From: Streptomyces chumphonensis
Lineage (GTDB): Bacteria > Actinomycetota > Actinomycetes > Streptomycetales > Streptomycetaceae
Direction of reading: 5' to 3'
Assembly (NCBI RefSeq): GCF_014779715.1
Contig: NZ_JACXYU010000001.1
Coordinates: 992,001-1,056,000 of the forward strand
Length of the DNA stretch: 64,000 bases
The notes under the pieces are model-generated. The model did not search any database and had not been told where the DNA came from. It saw only the letters and a program-made list of their open reading frames with translations. The position numbers and the translations under genes were made by a program. The first letter of the stretch is position 1. Each line of letters starts with the position of its first letter. Positions 1-10,045 of the stretch are shown in pieces.

Positions 1-728
1 TCGGAGCGGCCGACCTGGCCCACCTCTCCGAACAGTACGCGGAGGACTGGCGGGTGGTCTGGTACCGGGGCCTGGCGGGTCTGGTGGGCGGTGACCTGGA
101 GACGGCCGCACTCGCCTTCGACGCGGTCTACGACGCCTTCCCCGGCGAGTGCGCGCCCAAGCTGGCTCTGGCGGTCAGCGCCGAGCTGCTGGGCCAGTGG
201 GACAACGCCGAGGAGTTCTACCGGCTGGTGTGGTCCACCGACCCGAACCACGTGAGCGCCGCCTTCGGCCTGGCCAGGGTGCGACTGGCCGGCGGCGACC
301 GGGCGGGTGCGGTGACGGCGCTGGAGTCGGTGCCCGAATCCTCCATCCACTACGTGGCGGCACGGGTCGCGGCGATCTCCGCGCGGCTGCGGCAGCGCGG
401 CCCCCACGAGCCCGTCCTGCCCGACGTGGAGGCCGCCGCGCGGGAGTTGGAACGGCTCCGGACGCTCGGCCTCGACGCCCGACGCCGGGAACGGCTGGCC
501 ACCGAAGTGCTGGGCCGGGCCCTGGACTGGGTGCTGGCCGGACGCCCGACGGCACCCGGTGCCCCCGCCGGAGCCGGTCCGCTGCTCGGCAGCGAACCGA
601 CCGAGAGCGGGCTGCGTCTGGGACTGGAGGACTCCTGCCGACGGCTGGCGCGGCTGGCGCAGAGCGGGAGCGAGAGGATCTCATGGGTGGAGCGGGCCAA
701 CCGTCTCCGCCCCAGGACTTGGGTGTGA
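1..728 (+). CDS. pknG: PknG-type serine/threonine kinase, C-terminal part (5' truncated)
   Basis: The frame is open from the first complete codon at base 3 and ends at TGA 726-728, so only about 241 C-terminal residues are present. The kinase and rubredoxin-like parts of a PknG protein would lie upstream of the window. What is visible is an alpha-helical, TPR-like region (DWRVVWYRGLAGL, then paired helices with FYRLVWSTDPNHVSAAFGLA), which is the C-terminal signature of PknG kinases. In mycobacteria PknG is a soluble kinase acting on central nitrogen/TCA metabolism through FHA proteins. Here it is followed after two bases by a PP2C phosphatase and then by VWA and FHA genes, consistent with one phospho-signalling operon. 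The call depends on the repeat region and context; the catalytic domain cannot be checked. Confidence 0.85.
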   Translation, partial: GAADLAHLSEQYAEDWRVVWYRGLAGLVGGDLETAALAFDAVYDAFPGECAPKLALAVSAELLGQWDNAEEFYRLVWSTDPNHVSAAFGLARVRLAGGDRAGAVTALESVPESSIHYVAARVAAISARLRQRGPHEPVLPDVEAAARELERLRTLGLDARRRERLATEVLGRALDWVLAGRPTAPGAPAGAGPLLGSEPTESGLRLGLEDSCRRLARLAQSGSERISWVERANRLRPRTWV

Positions 729-730
729 GG

Positions 731-2122
731 ATGCCGCAGCACGACCGATACTCCACCTGCCCCAGCTGCGCCGAGCCGCTGGAGGAGGGCGACCTCTTCT
801 GCGGGGGCTGCGGCCGCGACCTCGCGGCGCCGGCCCCGCACGCCCCGGCCCCGCCGCCGACGGCAACGCCGCCCGCCGTGCCGCCACCGCCCGCCGTACC
901 CCCCGCCGCGCCGCCACCGCCCGGCAGGCCGCCCCGTCCGGCCGCGCCGCCCGCCGTACCGGCCCGGCGGCAGGCCGTGCCGGAACCCGCGCGGACGGGC
1001 GCGTCCGCCGTGCGCACCCCCACCGTTCCGGACTTCACCCTGGCGCCGCCCGACCCCGGCGCGGCGCGGACCGATCCGGCCGCGGCCGCGGCACACTCCC
1101 GGCCGCAGGACCCCGACCCCGCTCCCGCGAGCCCCCCGCACACCGGGCCGGCCCCCGGCGCACCCGATCCGCGCACCGGCACCGCCGCTCCCCCCGCCGG
1201 TCCGGAGCCGGACGCGGGCCGCACGGGGACGTGCGCCGGGTGCGGCACCGGTGGCTTCGACGCGGACGGCTACTGCGAGCACTGCGGTCACGCGCGACCG
1301 CACGGACGCGACCACCTCGAACAGGAGGTGCCCGGCGTGGCCGCCGCGAGCGACCGCGGACTGCGGCACCACCGCAACGAGGACGCCTTCGCGATCACCA
1401 CCGCCCCCCGGCCCGGAACCGGCCCGGCGGTGGTGGCCATCGTCTGCGACGGTGTCTCGTCCTCCAGCCGCCCCGACGAGGCCTCGGCCGCCGCCGCGTG
1501 CGCGGCCCGCGACGCGATGCTGGACACCCTCCCGCGCGGCGTCCAGCCACCGCACGCCCTGCACGAGGCCCTGGGCGTCGCGGCCCGCGCCGTGGCCGCG
1601 TTGGCGGACGCCCGGGTGGACGGCGGCCACAACGCCCCGGCCTGCACCATCGTCGGATCGGTCGTGGCCGAGGACGTCCTGACCGTCGGCTGGGTCGGGG
1701 ACAGCCGCGCGTACTGGGTTCCCGAAGACCGTTCCGCCCCGGCCGCCCGGCTCACCGAGGACGACTCCTGGGCCGCGCAGATGGTGGCCGCCGGGCTGAT
1801 GAGCGAGGCCGAGGCCTTCGCCGACCCGCGCGCCCACGCCATCACCGGCTGGCTGGGCGCGGACGCCGAGGACGTCGAACCGCACACCGCGTCCTTCCGC
1901 CCGGAGTGTCCGGGTGTGGTGGTGGTGTGCACCGACGGCCTGTGGAACTACGCCGAGTCGGCGAAGGACATGGCCGACGCCGTGCCCGGGGACGCCCGCT
2001 CCCGGCCGCTCCCGGCCGCCCGGCAGCTGGTCGGTCACGCGCTCAGGGGCGGCGGGCACGACAACGTAACAGTGGCCGTCATCCCGTTCCCGGCGACGGC
2101 GCCGCGGGCAGGATCGGCCTGA
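731..2122 (+). CDS. Zinc-ribbon PP2C-family protein phosphatase
   Basis: A 463-residue protein starting at ATG 731, two bases after the kinase stop. The N-terminus is a four-cysteine zinc ribbon (CPSCAEPLEEGDLFCGGCG), followed by about 130 residues of Pro/Ala-rich linker, a second zinc ribbon (CAGCGTGGFDADGYCEHCG) and a PP2C (PPM) domain of about 230 residues. PP2C motifs are clear: RNEDAF, VCDGVSSS, VGDSRAYW, CTDGLWNY and GGHDNVTVAV, which supply the acidic residues binding the two catalytic Mn/Mg ions. It should remove phosphate from Ser/Thr and is the natural antagonist of the upstream PknG-like kinase. No membrane segment is seen, so it is probably cytosolic. A much longer upstream extension of the frame exists, but it overlaps the kinase and lacks family support. 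Confidence 0.93.
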   Translation: MPQHDRYSTCPSCAEPLEEGDLFCGGCGRDLAAPAPHAPAPPPTATPPAVPPPPAVPPAAPPPPGRPPRPAAPPAVPARRQAVPEPARTGASAVRTPTVPDFTLAPPDPGAARTDPAAAAAHSRPQDPDPAPASPPHTGPAPGAPDPRTGTAAPPAGPEPDAGRTGTCAGCGTGGFDADGYCEHCGHARPHGRDHLEQEVPGVAAASDRGLRHHRNEDAFAITTAPRPGTGPAVVAIVCDGVSSSSRPDEASAAAACAARDAMLDTLPRGVQPPHALHEALGVAARAVAALADARVDGGHNAPACTIVGSVVAEDVLTVGWVGDSRAYWVPEDRSAPAARLTEDDSWAAQMVAAGLMSEAEAFADPRAHAITGWLGADAEDVEPHTASFRPECPGVVVVCTDGLWNYAESAKDMADAVPGDARSRPLPAARQLVGHALRGGGHDNVTVAVIPFPATAPRAGSA

Positions 2123-2150
2123 TGTGCAACTCCGGGGGGAGAAGCAAGAG

Positions 2151-3536
2151 ATGGCCAACTTCGCCAAGTCCAACGTGCCGCGGTTCTCGGTCGACGTGTA
2201 CCAGAACCCCTACCTGCCCGAGCACGGCCGGGAGGTCAACGCGATCGTCACGGTGACGGCGACGGGCGGCGGCACTCGGGGCCGCGCGGGGAGCCTGCCG
2301 CTGCCGGGCCCCCCGCGTGGTCCCGTGGACGCGCCCCGCGACCGGTCGCAGGGCACGCCGCCGGCCGCCGTCGTCCTGATGGTGGACTGCTCCGGCTCCA
2401 TGGACTACCCGCCCGCGAAGATGCGCAACGCCCGGGAGGCGACGCGTGCCGCCGTCGACGCCGTGCACGACGGCGTCGCCTTCGCCGTCGTCGCCGGGAC
2501 GCACACGGCGAAGGAGGTCTACCCCGGCGGCGGACGACTGGCGCTCGCGGACGCCGCGACCCGGGCCTCCGCCAAGGAGGCGGTGCGGCGGCTGACGCCG
2601 GGCGGCGGCACCGCCATCGGGACCTGGCTGCGGCTCGCGGACGATCTCCTCGCCTCCTCCGACGCGGCCGTCCGGCACGGCATCCTCCTCACCGACGGAC
2701 GCAACGAGCACGAGGACCCCGAGGCGCTCCGGGAGGCGCTGAACGCCTGCTCCGGGCGGTTCACCTGCGACGCGCGCGGCGTGGGCACGGACTGGGAGGT
2801 CCACGAGGTCACCGGCATCGCCACGGCCCTGCTGGGCACGGCCGACATCGTCGCCGACCCCGCCGGGCTGGCCACCGACTTCACCGGCATGATGGCGGCC
2901 GCCATGGGCAAGGAGATCGGCGACGTGGCGCTGCGGCTGTGGACGCCGCAGGGCGCGGAGATCGCCTTCGTCAAGCAGGTGGCGCCGACGGTGGTGGACC
3001 TCACCGGCCGCCGGGCGCAGGCCGGTCCGCGCGCCGGGGACTACCCGACGGGATCGTGGGGCGACGAGTCCCGCGACTACCACGTGTGCGTGGCGGTGCC
3101 GCCGGCGGCGGTGGGCCGGGAGATGCTGGCGGCCCGGGTCTCCCTGGTCCGCCCCCGGCCCGGCGACGCTCCCGAGGTGCTCGGCCAGGGGCTGGTCCGG
3201 GCCCTGTGGACGGACGACGGCGCCGCGTCCACGGCCCTCAACGCGCAGGTGGCCCACTACACCGGTCAGGCGGAACTGGCCCGCGTCATCCAGCAGGGCC
3301 TGGACGCGCGCAGGGCCGGGGACGAGGGCGGGGCGACGGCGAAACTGGGCCGGGCCGTGCAGCTCGCGGCCGCCTCCGGCAACGGTGAGACCGCCAAGCT
3401 CCTGGCGAAGGTGGTGGACGTCGTCGACGTGGCGGCGGGTACTGTTCGACTCAAGGCGAAGGTCGCCCAGGCCGACGAGATGACGCTCGAAACCCGCTCC
3501 ACGAAGACGGTGCGCGTCAAGAAGACCGGCAACTGA
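2151..3536 (+). CDS. VWA (von Willebrand factor A) domain protein
   Basis: A 461-residue protein. ATG 2151 is preceded by a strong GGGGGGAG ribosome site at about 2134-2142; a GTG at 2124 is possible but poorly spaced. The VWA domain begins near residue 75 with VVLMVDCSGSMDYPP, an intact MIDAS signature (DxSxS) for metal-dependent binding, and GILLTDGRNEHED supplies a further metal-loop residue. The C-terminal half is beta-rich and ends in a helical region (ARRAGDEGGATAKLGRAVQ) and a basic tail. No signal peptide or membrane helix is present. It sits between the PP2C and FHA genes and is likely a protein-binding partner in the same phospho-signalling unit; no enzymatic activity can be assigned. 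Confidence 0.9.
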   Translation: MANFAKSNVPRFSVDVYQNPYLPEHGREVNAIVTVTATGGGTRGRAGSLPLPGPPRGPVDAPRDRSQGTPPAAVVLMVDCSGSMDYPPAKMRNAREATRAAVDAVHDGVAFAVVAGTHTAKEVYPGGGRLALADAATRASAKEAVRRLTPGGGTAIGTWLRLADDLLASSDAAVRHGILLTDGRNEHEDPEALREALNACSGRFTCDARGVGTDWEVHEVTGIATALLGTADIVADPAGLATDFTGMMAAAMGKEIGDVALRLWTPQGAEIAFVKQVAPTVVDLTGRRAQAGPRAGDYPTGSWGDESRDYHVCVAVPPAAVGREMLAARVSLVRPRPGDAPEVLGQGLVRALWTDDGAASTALNAQVAHYTGQAELARVIQQGLDARRAGDEGGATAKLGRAVQLAAASGNGETAKLLAKVVDVVDVAAGTVRLKAKVAQADEMTLETRSTKTVRVKKTGN

Positions 3537-3572
3537 CTGCGCTGCGGCGCCGCACGGAGGGGGAAGCCCGAC

Positions 3573-4676
3573 ATGCCGACTTGTCCGAACGGCCACCGGT
3601 CGGCGGCCGACGACTGGTGCGAGGTGTGCGGACACCGCATGACGGCACCCGGGGCGCCCGGAGCCGTTCCCCCGCCCCCGCCGGCGCCTCCGCCCCCCGC
3701 ACCGGACGGCTACGGGTACGGCTACCCCGCTCCCCCGCCGCCCCCTCCCTACGACGGCCCCGGCGGCCCCGGCGGGCACGCGGGCCACGGCGGGCCGGGG
3801 GACAGCGGCGGCTACGGCTACCCCGGTGAGCAGGCACCGCCGTCCGGGCCCGGCATGCCGCAGCACCCCGGCGCCGGCATACCCGACCGGCCGGGACCGG
3901 CCGCGCCCGTGCCGCCCGGACCGACGCAGCACACCGAGCTGTGCCCGCAGTGCCGCACACCGCGCGAGCCCCACGCGCCGTTCTGCGAGGAGTGCCGCTA
4001 CAACTTCCACACCCAGTCGCCGACGGCCTACGCGCCGCCCGCGCCCCCGCCCGGCTTCCTCCAGCAGGGTCCGCCACCGGTGTACGAGCGGTCCCGGCCC
4101 TCGCAGATGAACCGGCCCGCCGAGCCGCTGTCACAACAGCCCCAGCAGCCCGCGCACGCCCCCGAACCGGGCGACTGGAACATCGCTCCGCCCTCCACGC
4201 CGGTGGGGGAGCCCCACGGCCAGGGCGGCTACGGCTACCCGGGCCCCGGAGCGGGGACGCCGGCGCGGGGCACCGGGTGGATGGTCACCGTCGGCCCCGA
4301 CCGCGAGTACTTCACCGCGATGATGCAGCGCAGCGGCCCCGAGGGCGCGACGCTGAACCTTCCCGCCTACTCCCCCGAGCAGCAGGTGCCGCTCAGCGGT
4401 CAGCAGGTCTCGATCGGCCGCAGGCGGCAGTCGACCGGTGAGGCCCCGGACATCGACCTCTCCAGGCCGCCCGAGGACCCGGGTGTCTCGCACCAGCACG
4501 CGCTGCTCGTGCAACAGCCGGACGGCGGCTGGGCGGTGGTCGACCAGGACTCCACCAACGGCACGACGATCAACGGCGGCGAGGACCCGATCCAGCCGTT
4601 CGTGCCGGTCCCCCTGCACGAGGGCGACCGCGTCCACGTCGGCGCCTGGACGACCCTGACCGTGCGCCGGGCCTGA
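3573..4676 (+). CDS. Zinc-ribbon FHA-domain protein
   Basis: A 367-residue protein with three parts. The N-terminus is a short zinc ribbon (CPNGHRSAADDWCEVCGHR). A long low-complexity Pro/Gly/Tyr region with repeated GYGYP motifs follows, interrupted by a second four-cysteine ribbon (CPQCRTPREPHAPFCEEC, about residues 125-142). The C-terminal 100 residues form an FHA phosphothreonine-binding domain, with VSHQHALL and DSTNGTTINGG as the conserved binding loops. It should bind phosphothreonine on the kinase or its substrates. The ribbon-linker-ribbon-effector plan is the same as in the PP2C gene of this cluster, suggesting that the two share a docking partner. GGAGGGGG at about 3556-3563 is the ribosome site. 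The gap to the VWA stop is 36 bases. Confidence 0.92.
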   Translation: MPTCPNGHRSAADDWCEVCGHRMTAPGAPGAVPPPPPAPPPPAPDGYGYGYPAPPPPPPYDGPGGPGGHAGHGGPGDSGGYGYPGEQAPPSGPGMPQHPGAGIPDRPGPAAPVPPGPTQHTELCPQCRTPREPHAPFCEECRYNFHTQSPTAYAPPAPPPGFLQQGPPPVYERSRPSQMNRPAEPLSQQPQQPAHAPEPGDWNIAPPSTPVGEPHGQGGYGYPGPGAGTPARGTGWMVTVGPDREYFTAMMQRSGPEGATLNLPAYSPEQQVPLSGQQVSIGRRRQSTGEAPDIDLSRPPEDPGVSHQHALLVQQPDGGWAVVDQDSTNGTTINGGEDPIQPFVPVPLHEGDRVHVGAWTTLTVRRA

Positions 4677-4758
4677 CGGTTCCGGGCCGCGCGAGGCCGC
4701 GCGAAGGCTCGGGTGAGAAGGTGGCCCAGAGTGATCGACGCCGTATAGCGTCAGGAGC

Positions 4759-5490
4759 ATGACCACTGACGCTGCGATCACAGTCGAAGGACTGCGCCAG
4801 CGGTACGGGGATGTTCAAGCGGTCGACGGGGTCTCCTTCGAGGTTTCCCACGGCGAGTTCTACGGCATTCTGGGACCGAACGGCGCGGGCAAGACGACCA
4901 CACTCGAGATCGTCGAAGGGCTCCGCCGACCCGACGAGGGACGGGCGACCCTTCTCGGGAAGCCCTCCTGGCCACGCGACAAGAAGCTGCTCGCCCGGAT
5001 CGGCGTCCAGCTCCAGGCGTCGTCCTTCTTCGAACGGCTCACCGCACGCGAGCAGATCCACACCTTCGCGGAGCTCTACGGCATCTCCCGCAAGCGGGCC
5101 GACGCCATGCTGGAACGCGTCGGCCTGACGGACAAGGCCGACGTGCGGCAGGACAAGCTCTCCGGAGGGCAGGAGCAGCGGCTGTCGATCGCCTGCGCGC
5201 TGGTGCACGATCCGGAGCTGGTCTTCCTCGACGAACCCACGACCGGGCTCGACCCGCAGGCCCGGCGCAACCTCTGGGACCTCCTGCGCGGCATCCAGGC
5301 CGAGGGACGCACCGTGGTGCTCACCACGCACTACATGGACGAGGCCGAGACCCTCTGCGACCGCGTCGCCGTGATGGACCACGGCCGCATCCTGCGCGTC
5401 GGGCCGCCCGCCGAGCTCATCGGCGAACTGGGCGCGGCCTCCCTGGAGGACGTCTTCCTCCAGCTCACCGGACGGGAGTACCGCGAATGA
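4759..5490 (+). CDS. ABC transporter ATP-binding protein (DrrA-like)
   Basis: A 243-residue nucleotide-binding subunit. Walker A is GPNGAGKTTT near residues 40-48, the signature is LSGGQEQRLSIA, Walker B is LVFLDEPTTGLD, and the switch histidine lies in LTTHYMDEAE. The sequence resembles DrrA/CcmA-type export ATPases, which pair with one short permease. The stop overlaps the permease start by ATGA at 5487-5490, so the two are translated together. AGGAGC lies just before ATG 4759, and a TATAGC stretch at 4744-4749 could be the -10 of its promoter, with no good -35 visible. Substrate unknown; export of a drug, lipid or secondary metabolite is usual for this family. Confidence 0.93.
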   Translation: MTTDAAITVEGLRQRYGDVQAVDGVSFEVSHGEFYGILGPNGAGKTTTLEIVEGLRRPDEGRATLLGKPSWPRDKKLLARIGVQLQASSFFERLTAREQIHTFAELYGISRKRADAMLERVGLTDKADVRQDKLSGGQEQRLSIACALVHDPELVFLDEPTTGLDPQARRNLWDLLRGIQAEGRTVVLTTHYMDEAETLCDRVAVMDHGRILRVGPPAELIGELGAASLEDVFLQLTGREYRE

Positions 5491-6647
5491 CGGCGCAGGA
5501 CGGACCGGACACCCGGGAGGACCACCGGACGGCACACGGCGCCGGAGGTGCCGCGCGCGGCCCCTCCGGCGCCACGTCGCTGCGCACGCTCTCGCGGGCG
5601 ATGGCCCTGGGCCTGCTGCGCGACCGGGCGGCCGTCTTCTTCATGCTCCTCTTCCCCCTGATGTTCCTCGTGCTCTTCGGGGCGCTGGTGAAGGACTCGG
5701 GCGCCTCCGAGTCGGAGATCGTGCAGGTCGGCGACGTCGCCGTGCTGGACGAGCTGCCCGACGAGCGGCGGGCCGAGCTGCGCGGCGTCCTGGAGGTCGA
5801 GAAGACCGACGGCTCCGAGGAGGCCCTGGACGAGGCGCTGGAAGACGTCCGCAAGGGCGACGTCGACGCGGTGGTGTTCCAGCGTGCCGACGAGGTGGAG
5901 CTGCGCTTCTCCGCCGCCGACTCCGTACGCGCCGGCACCGTCCGCTCGCTGGTCGACTCCATCGTCCAGCAGGCCAACCAGGCGGCGACGGGCCAACCCC
6001 CCGCCCACACCCTCGCCGCTCAGCAGGTCGAGGACGAGTCGATCAAGCCGATCCAGTACCTCACGCCCGGCCTGCTGGGGTGGGCGGTGGCCATGGGGGC
6101 CGTCTTCGGGCCCGCGTTCAACCTGGTGGCGTGGCGCAAGAAGCGCATCCTGCGACGCCTGTGGCTGGCGCCGGTCGACGCCTCCTCGGTCATCGGCGCC
6201 CGCGTCGGCGTCAACGTCGTGCTGGCCCTGACCCAGTTGGCGATCTTCCTCGGCGTCGCGACGCTGCCCTACTACGGCCTGCGGCTGACGGGCGACTGGT
6301 GGCTGTCCGTCCCGCTCGTCCTCGCGGGGACCCTGGCGTTCATGTCCCTCGGTCTGCTGGCGGGGGCCTGGGCCAAGACGGAGGAGGCGGCCAACGGCCT
6401 GGCGCAGATGATCGTGCTGCCGATGGCCTTCCTGTCCGGGGCGTTCTTCCCCTTGGACGGGGCGCCGCAGTGGCTGCGGACGGTCTCGGAGTTCCTGCCC
6501 CTGACCTATCTCAACGACTCCATGATGGGGGTGCTCTCGCGCGGGGAGAGCTGGGGCGACGTGCTGCCCGTGATCGGCGGGCTGCTGCTGTTCGGCGCCG
6601 TCTTCACGACGATCGCCTGGCGGGTCTTCCGCTGGGACGACGCCTGA
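5487..6647 (+). CDS. ABC-2 type transporter permease (DrrB-like)
   Basis: A 386-residue membrane subunit of the upstream ATPase, starting at the ATGA overlap 5487. After a hydrophilic N-terminus there is a first membrane helix (VFFMLLFPLMFLVLFGAL), then a large extracytoplasmic region of about 130 residues. Five further hydrophobic segments fill the C-terminal half, including GLLGWAVAMGAVFGPAFNLV and VLALTQLAIFLGVATLPYYG. This is the ABC-2 exporter topology (TM1, large loop, TM2-6). A conserved cytoplasmic coupling region (AWRKKRILRRLWLAPVD) follows TM2. A perfect hairpin 25 bases after the stop probably ends the two-gene transcript. Confidence 0.92.
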   Translation: MTAQDGPDTREDHRTAHGAGGAARGPSGATSLRTLSRAMALGLLRDRAAVFFMLLFPLMFLVLFGALVKDSGASESEIVQVGDVAVLDELPDERRAELRGVLEVEKTDGSEEALDEALEDVRKGDVDAVVFQRADEVELRFSAADSVRAGTVRSLVDSIVQQANQAATGQPPAHTLAAQQVEDESIKPIQYLTPGLLGWAVAMGAVFGPAFNLVAWRKKRILRRLWLAPVDASSVIGARVGVNVVLALTQLAIFLGVATLPYYGLRLTGDWWLSVPLVLAGTLAFMSLGLLAGAWAKTEEAANGLAQMIVLPMAFLSGAFFPLDGAPQWLRTVSEFLPLTYLNDSMMGVLSRGESWGDVLPVIGGLLLFGAVFTTIAWRVFRWDDA

Positions 6648-6671
6648 CGGCCCCGGCGCCGTGCGGTGACC

Positions 6672-6700
6672 GGAGCGGTCCGGCCCGGCCGGACCGCTCC
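6672..6700 (+). terminator. Intrinsic terminator after the ABC exporter operon
   Basis: A perfect 12-bp stem (GGAGCGGTCCGG with CCGGACCGCTCC) encloses a 5-base loop, 25 bases beyond the permease stop. There is no U-tract, which is usual in Streptomyces. It lies just in front of the globin start, so it may also mark the globin 5' region. Confidence 0.6.
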
Positions 6701-6725
6701 GCGATCTGCGACCATGGGGGACGTG

Positions 6726-7127
6726 ATGGAGATTCCGCGAGGCACCGTGCAGACGCAGACGTTCTTCGAGCAGGTCGGCGGCGAGGAGACGTTCCGACGA
6801 CTGGCGAAGCGCTTCTACGAAGGCGTCGCCGGTGACGAACTCCTCCGTCCCATGTATCCCGAGGAGGACCTGGGACCGGCCGAGGAGCGCCTCGCGCTGT
6901 TCCTCATGCAGTACTGGGGCGGCCCGCGCACCTACAGCGACCACCGCGGCCACCCCCGGCTGCGCATGCGGCACGCGCCGTTCCGCGTCGACCGGGCCGC
7001 GCACGACGCGTGGCTGCGGCACATGCGGGACGCCGTGGACTCACTGGAGTTGCCCGGCGACCTGGAGAAGCAGCTCTGGGACTACCTGGTCTACGCCGCC
7101 AACTCCATGATCAACACACCGGGCTGA
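6726..7127 (+). CDS. glbO: Truncated haemoglobin, group II (trHbO/GlbO type)
   Basis: A 133-residue globin of the short 2-on-2 fold. The sequence runs FFEQVGGEETFRRLAKRFYEGV, then YPEEDLGPAEERLALFLMQYWGGPRTY and RMRHAPF. The last contains the proximal (F8) histidine, and the tryptophan in DAWLRHM is the group II G8 Trp. These residues mark group II truncated haemoglobins, which bind O2 tightly and are linked to oxygen or peroxide handling in actinobacteria. ATG 6726 is preceded by GGGGGA at 6716-6721; GTG 6723 and ATG 6714 are in-frame alternatives. It is probably a separate transcription unit. Confidence 0.92.
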   Translation: MEIPRGTVQTQTFFEQVGGEETFRRLAKRFYEGVAGDELLRPMYPEEDLGPAEERLALFLMQYWGGPRTYSDHRGHPRLRMRHAPFRVDRAAHDAWLRHMRDAVDSLELPGDLEKQLWDYLVYAANSMINTPG

Positions 7128-7132
7128 CGGTC

Positions 7133-7149
7133 GGCCCCCGGCCGGGGCC
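7133..7149. terminator. Short hairpin between convergent glbO and hypothetical gene
   Basis: GGCCCC and GGGGCC form a 6-bp stem with a 5-base loop in the 42-base gap between two converging genes. It could act in both directions, but the stem is short and there is no T-run. Confidence 0.35.
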
Positions 7150-7169
7150 ACGGCCGGAGCCCACGGACG

Positions 7170-7838
7170 TCACGCCGGGCTGACGGACAGGCCCTCCGCG
7201 CGGCCGGTGCGCACGGCGACCGAGCCGTGCGGGGTGGCCAGGCGCAGCCACGGGCCCTTCGACAGCAGGCCCAGCGGCTCCGGCCCGCCGAGGAAACCGA
7301 GCGCGTGCGCCGCGTGCGCGGCGCGCAGCGGAAGCCCGGTCCGGCCCAGCGGCCGGGACCAGATCTCGTCCGCCAGCGCGTCCAGCTCCGCGCGGGTGCG
7401 CTGCTGTGGCGTCAGCGCCTCGGCACGGCGGCGGAACTCCGCGACGGCCGCCGCGGCCACCGAGCGGACGGCGTCCGACGGCAGCTCCCCCAGCCGCTGC
7501 CAGCCGCTGCGGGGCGGCAGCACACCGGCCCACGGCGGCCCGGTGACGGCGGCCGGCACGGCCAGGACGCGCGCGCGCTCGTCCAGCAGCTCCAGCAGTT
7601 CGCCCGCCGCCACGGTGGTGTCGAACGTCCGGGCCGGTTCGTCCAACCGGGCCGTGCGAACGGCGAGGACCTCGAAGCGGGCCGGGCGCGCGAAGAGCGC
7701 GACGACACCGTCGCCCGCCTGGATGCGGACGGCGGCCGTCTTCTCCCAGCGCACCAGCCGTTGCAGGAAGGCGGCCGTCGCGGCCGCCTCCCCGGCGTCA
7801 GCGAGCGTGAGGCGAGGCGGGGACATGGCAGGTGTCAT
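7170..7838 (-). CDS. Conserved hypothetical protein
   Basis: A 222-residue soluble protein with no motif I recognise. It is rich in Ala, Leu, Arg and Trp, with a mixed beta-rich first half (TAAVRIQAGDGVVALFARP) and a helical middle (AVRSVAAAAVAEFRRRAEAL). It has no signal peptide or membrane helix. ATG 7838 has GGAG 10 bases upstream and overlaps the 3' end of the thioesterase gene by 41 bases; ATG 7826 is an alternative with a weaker site. The overlap places it in one operon after ettA and the thioesterase gene. Proteins of this look seem widespread in Streptomyces, but I can assign no function. Confidence 0.75.
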   Translation of the reverse strand: MTPAMSPPRLTLADAGEAAATAAFLQRLVRWEKTAAVRIQAGDGVVALFARPARFEVLAVRTARLDEPARTFDTTVAAGELLELLDERARVLAVPAAVTGPPWAGVLPPRSGWQRLGELPSDAVRSVAAAAVAEFRRRAEALTPQQRTRAELDALADEIWSRPLGRTGLPLRAAHAAHALGFLGGPEPLGLLSKGPWLRLATPHGSVAVRTGRAEGLSVSPA

Positions 7839-8235
7839 CGAGGTAGGGCTCCAGGAAGGTCCGCTCCGCCTCGCTGAGTCGGCGCGGCCTTCCGAGGTCC
7901 AGGTCGTAGGGCACGACGACGGTCGCGGCGCGTGCGTAGACCGTCGTCGCGTCCTTGATCTCGTAGCCGACCGTGATCGAGGCGGTGCTGATCTTCGTCA
8001 GCCAGGTCTCGACCTCCACCGGCTCGTGCCGGTGCACCAGCGGCCGGAGGTAGTCGATCTCGTGCCGGGCCACCACGGCGCCGCTGGTGAAGGCGTCGGG
8101 GGCCGCCTCCCGCGCGAGCCGGAACATGAAGTCGACGCGGGCCTCTTCCAGGTACCGCAGGAACACGACGTTGTTGACGTGCCCGAACGAGTCCATGTCC
8201 GACCAGCGCAGAGGGCAGCTGTAGTGATGGCGCAC
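7798..8235 (-). CDS. Acyl-CoA thioesterase, hot-dog fold (4-hydroxybenzoyl-CoA thioesterase-like)
   Basis: A 145-residue single hot-dog domain. The start region RWSDMDSFGHVNNVVFLRYLEEARVDF carries the catalytic motif of YbgC/FadM-type thioesterases: Asp in DMDSFGHVNN followed by the long central helix. Further on, HEIDYLRPLVHRHEPVEVETW and TVGYEIKD are the beta-sheet strands of the fold. GTG 8235 is chosen because it puts the family start (RHHYSCPLRWSD) at the N-terminus; longer forms would run into ettA. It begins 5 bases after the ettA stop, so it is co-transcribed. Likely substrates are medium or long acyl-CoAs. Confidence 0.9.
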   Translation of the reverse strand: MRHHYSCPLRWSDMDSFGHVNNVVFLRYLEEARVDFMFRLAREAAPDAFTSGAVVARHEIDYLRPLVHRHEPVEVETWLTKISTASITVGYEIKDATTVYARAATVVVPYDLDLGRPRRLSEAERTFLEPYLDDTCHVPASPHAR

Positions 8236-8240
8236 GTGTG

Positions 8241-9905
<1,665 letters not shown>

Positions 9906-10025
9906 GAGAAACCGTCCGGCAGTCTGGTAGGTGTGAAGATGCGGGCGTCCCGCGCAGGGGGTGGTCCTCCATCCTGCCGTACGGGACGCCCCGGGCGGAA
10001 ACCGGCCGTCGGCCCTCCCGCCCGT

Positions 10026-10045
10026 GGGTGACCCCCGGGTCACCC
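10026..10045 (-). terminator. Hairpin at the end of the LAXTG surface-protein gene
   Basis: GGGTGACC and GGTCACCC form a perfect 8-bp stem around a 4-base loop. It overlaps the stop codon of the cell-surface protein gene on the minus strand. It may end that transcript before ettA; a GC stem without T-run, so moderate confidence. Confidence 0.45.

Noticed and set aside
149..730. Extended N-terminus of the PP2C phosphatase starting at 149
   Set aside because: It overlaps the kinase gene in another frame, is Arg/Gly-rich with no family match, and ATG 731 starts exactly at the zinc ribbon.
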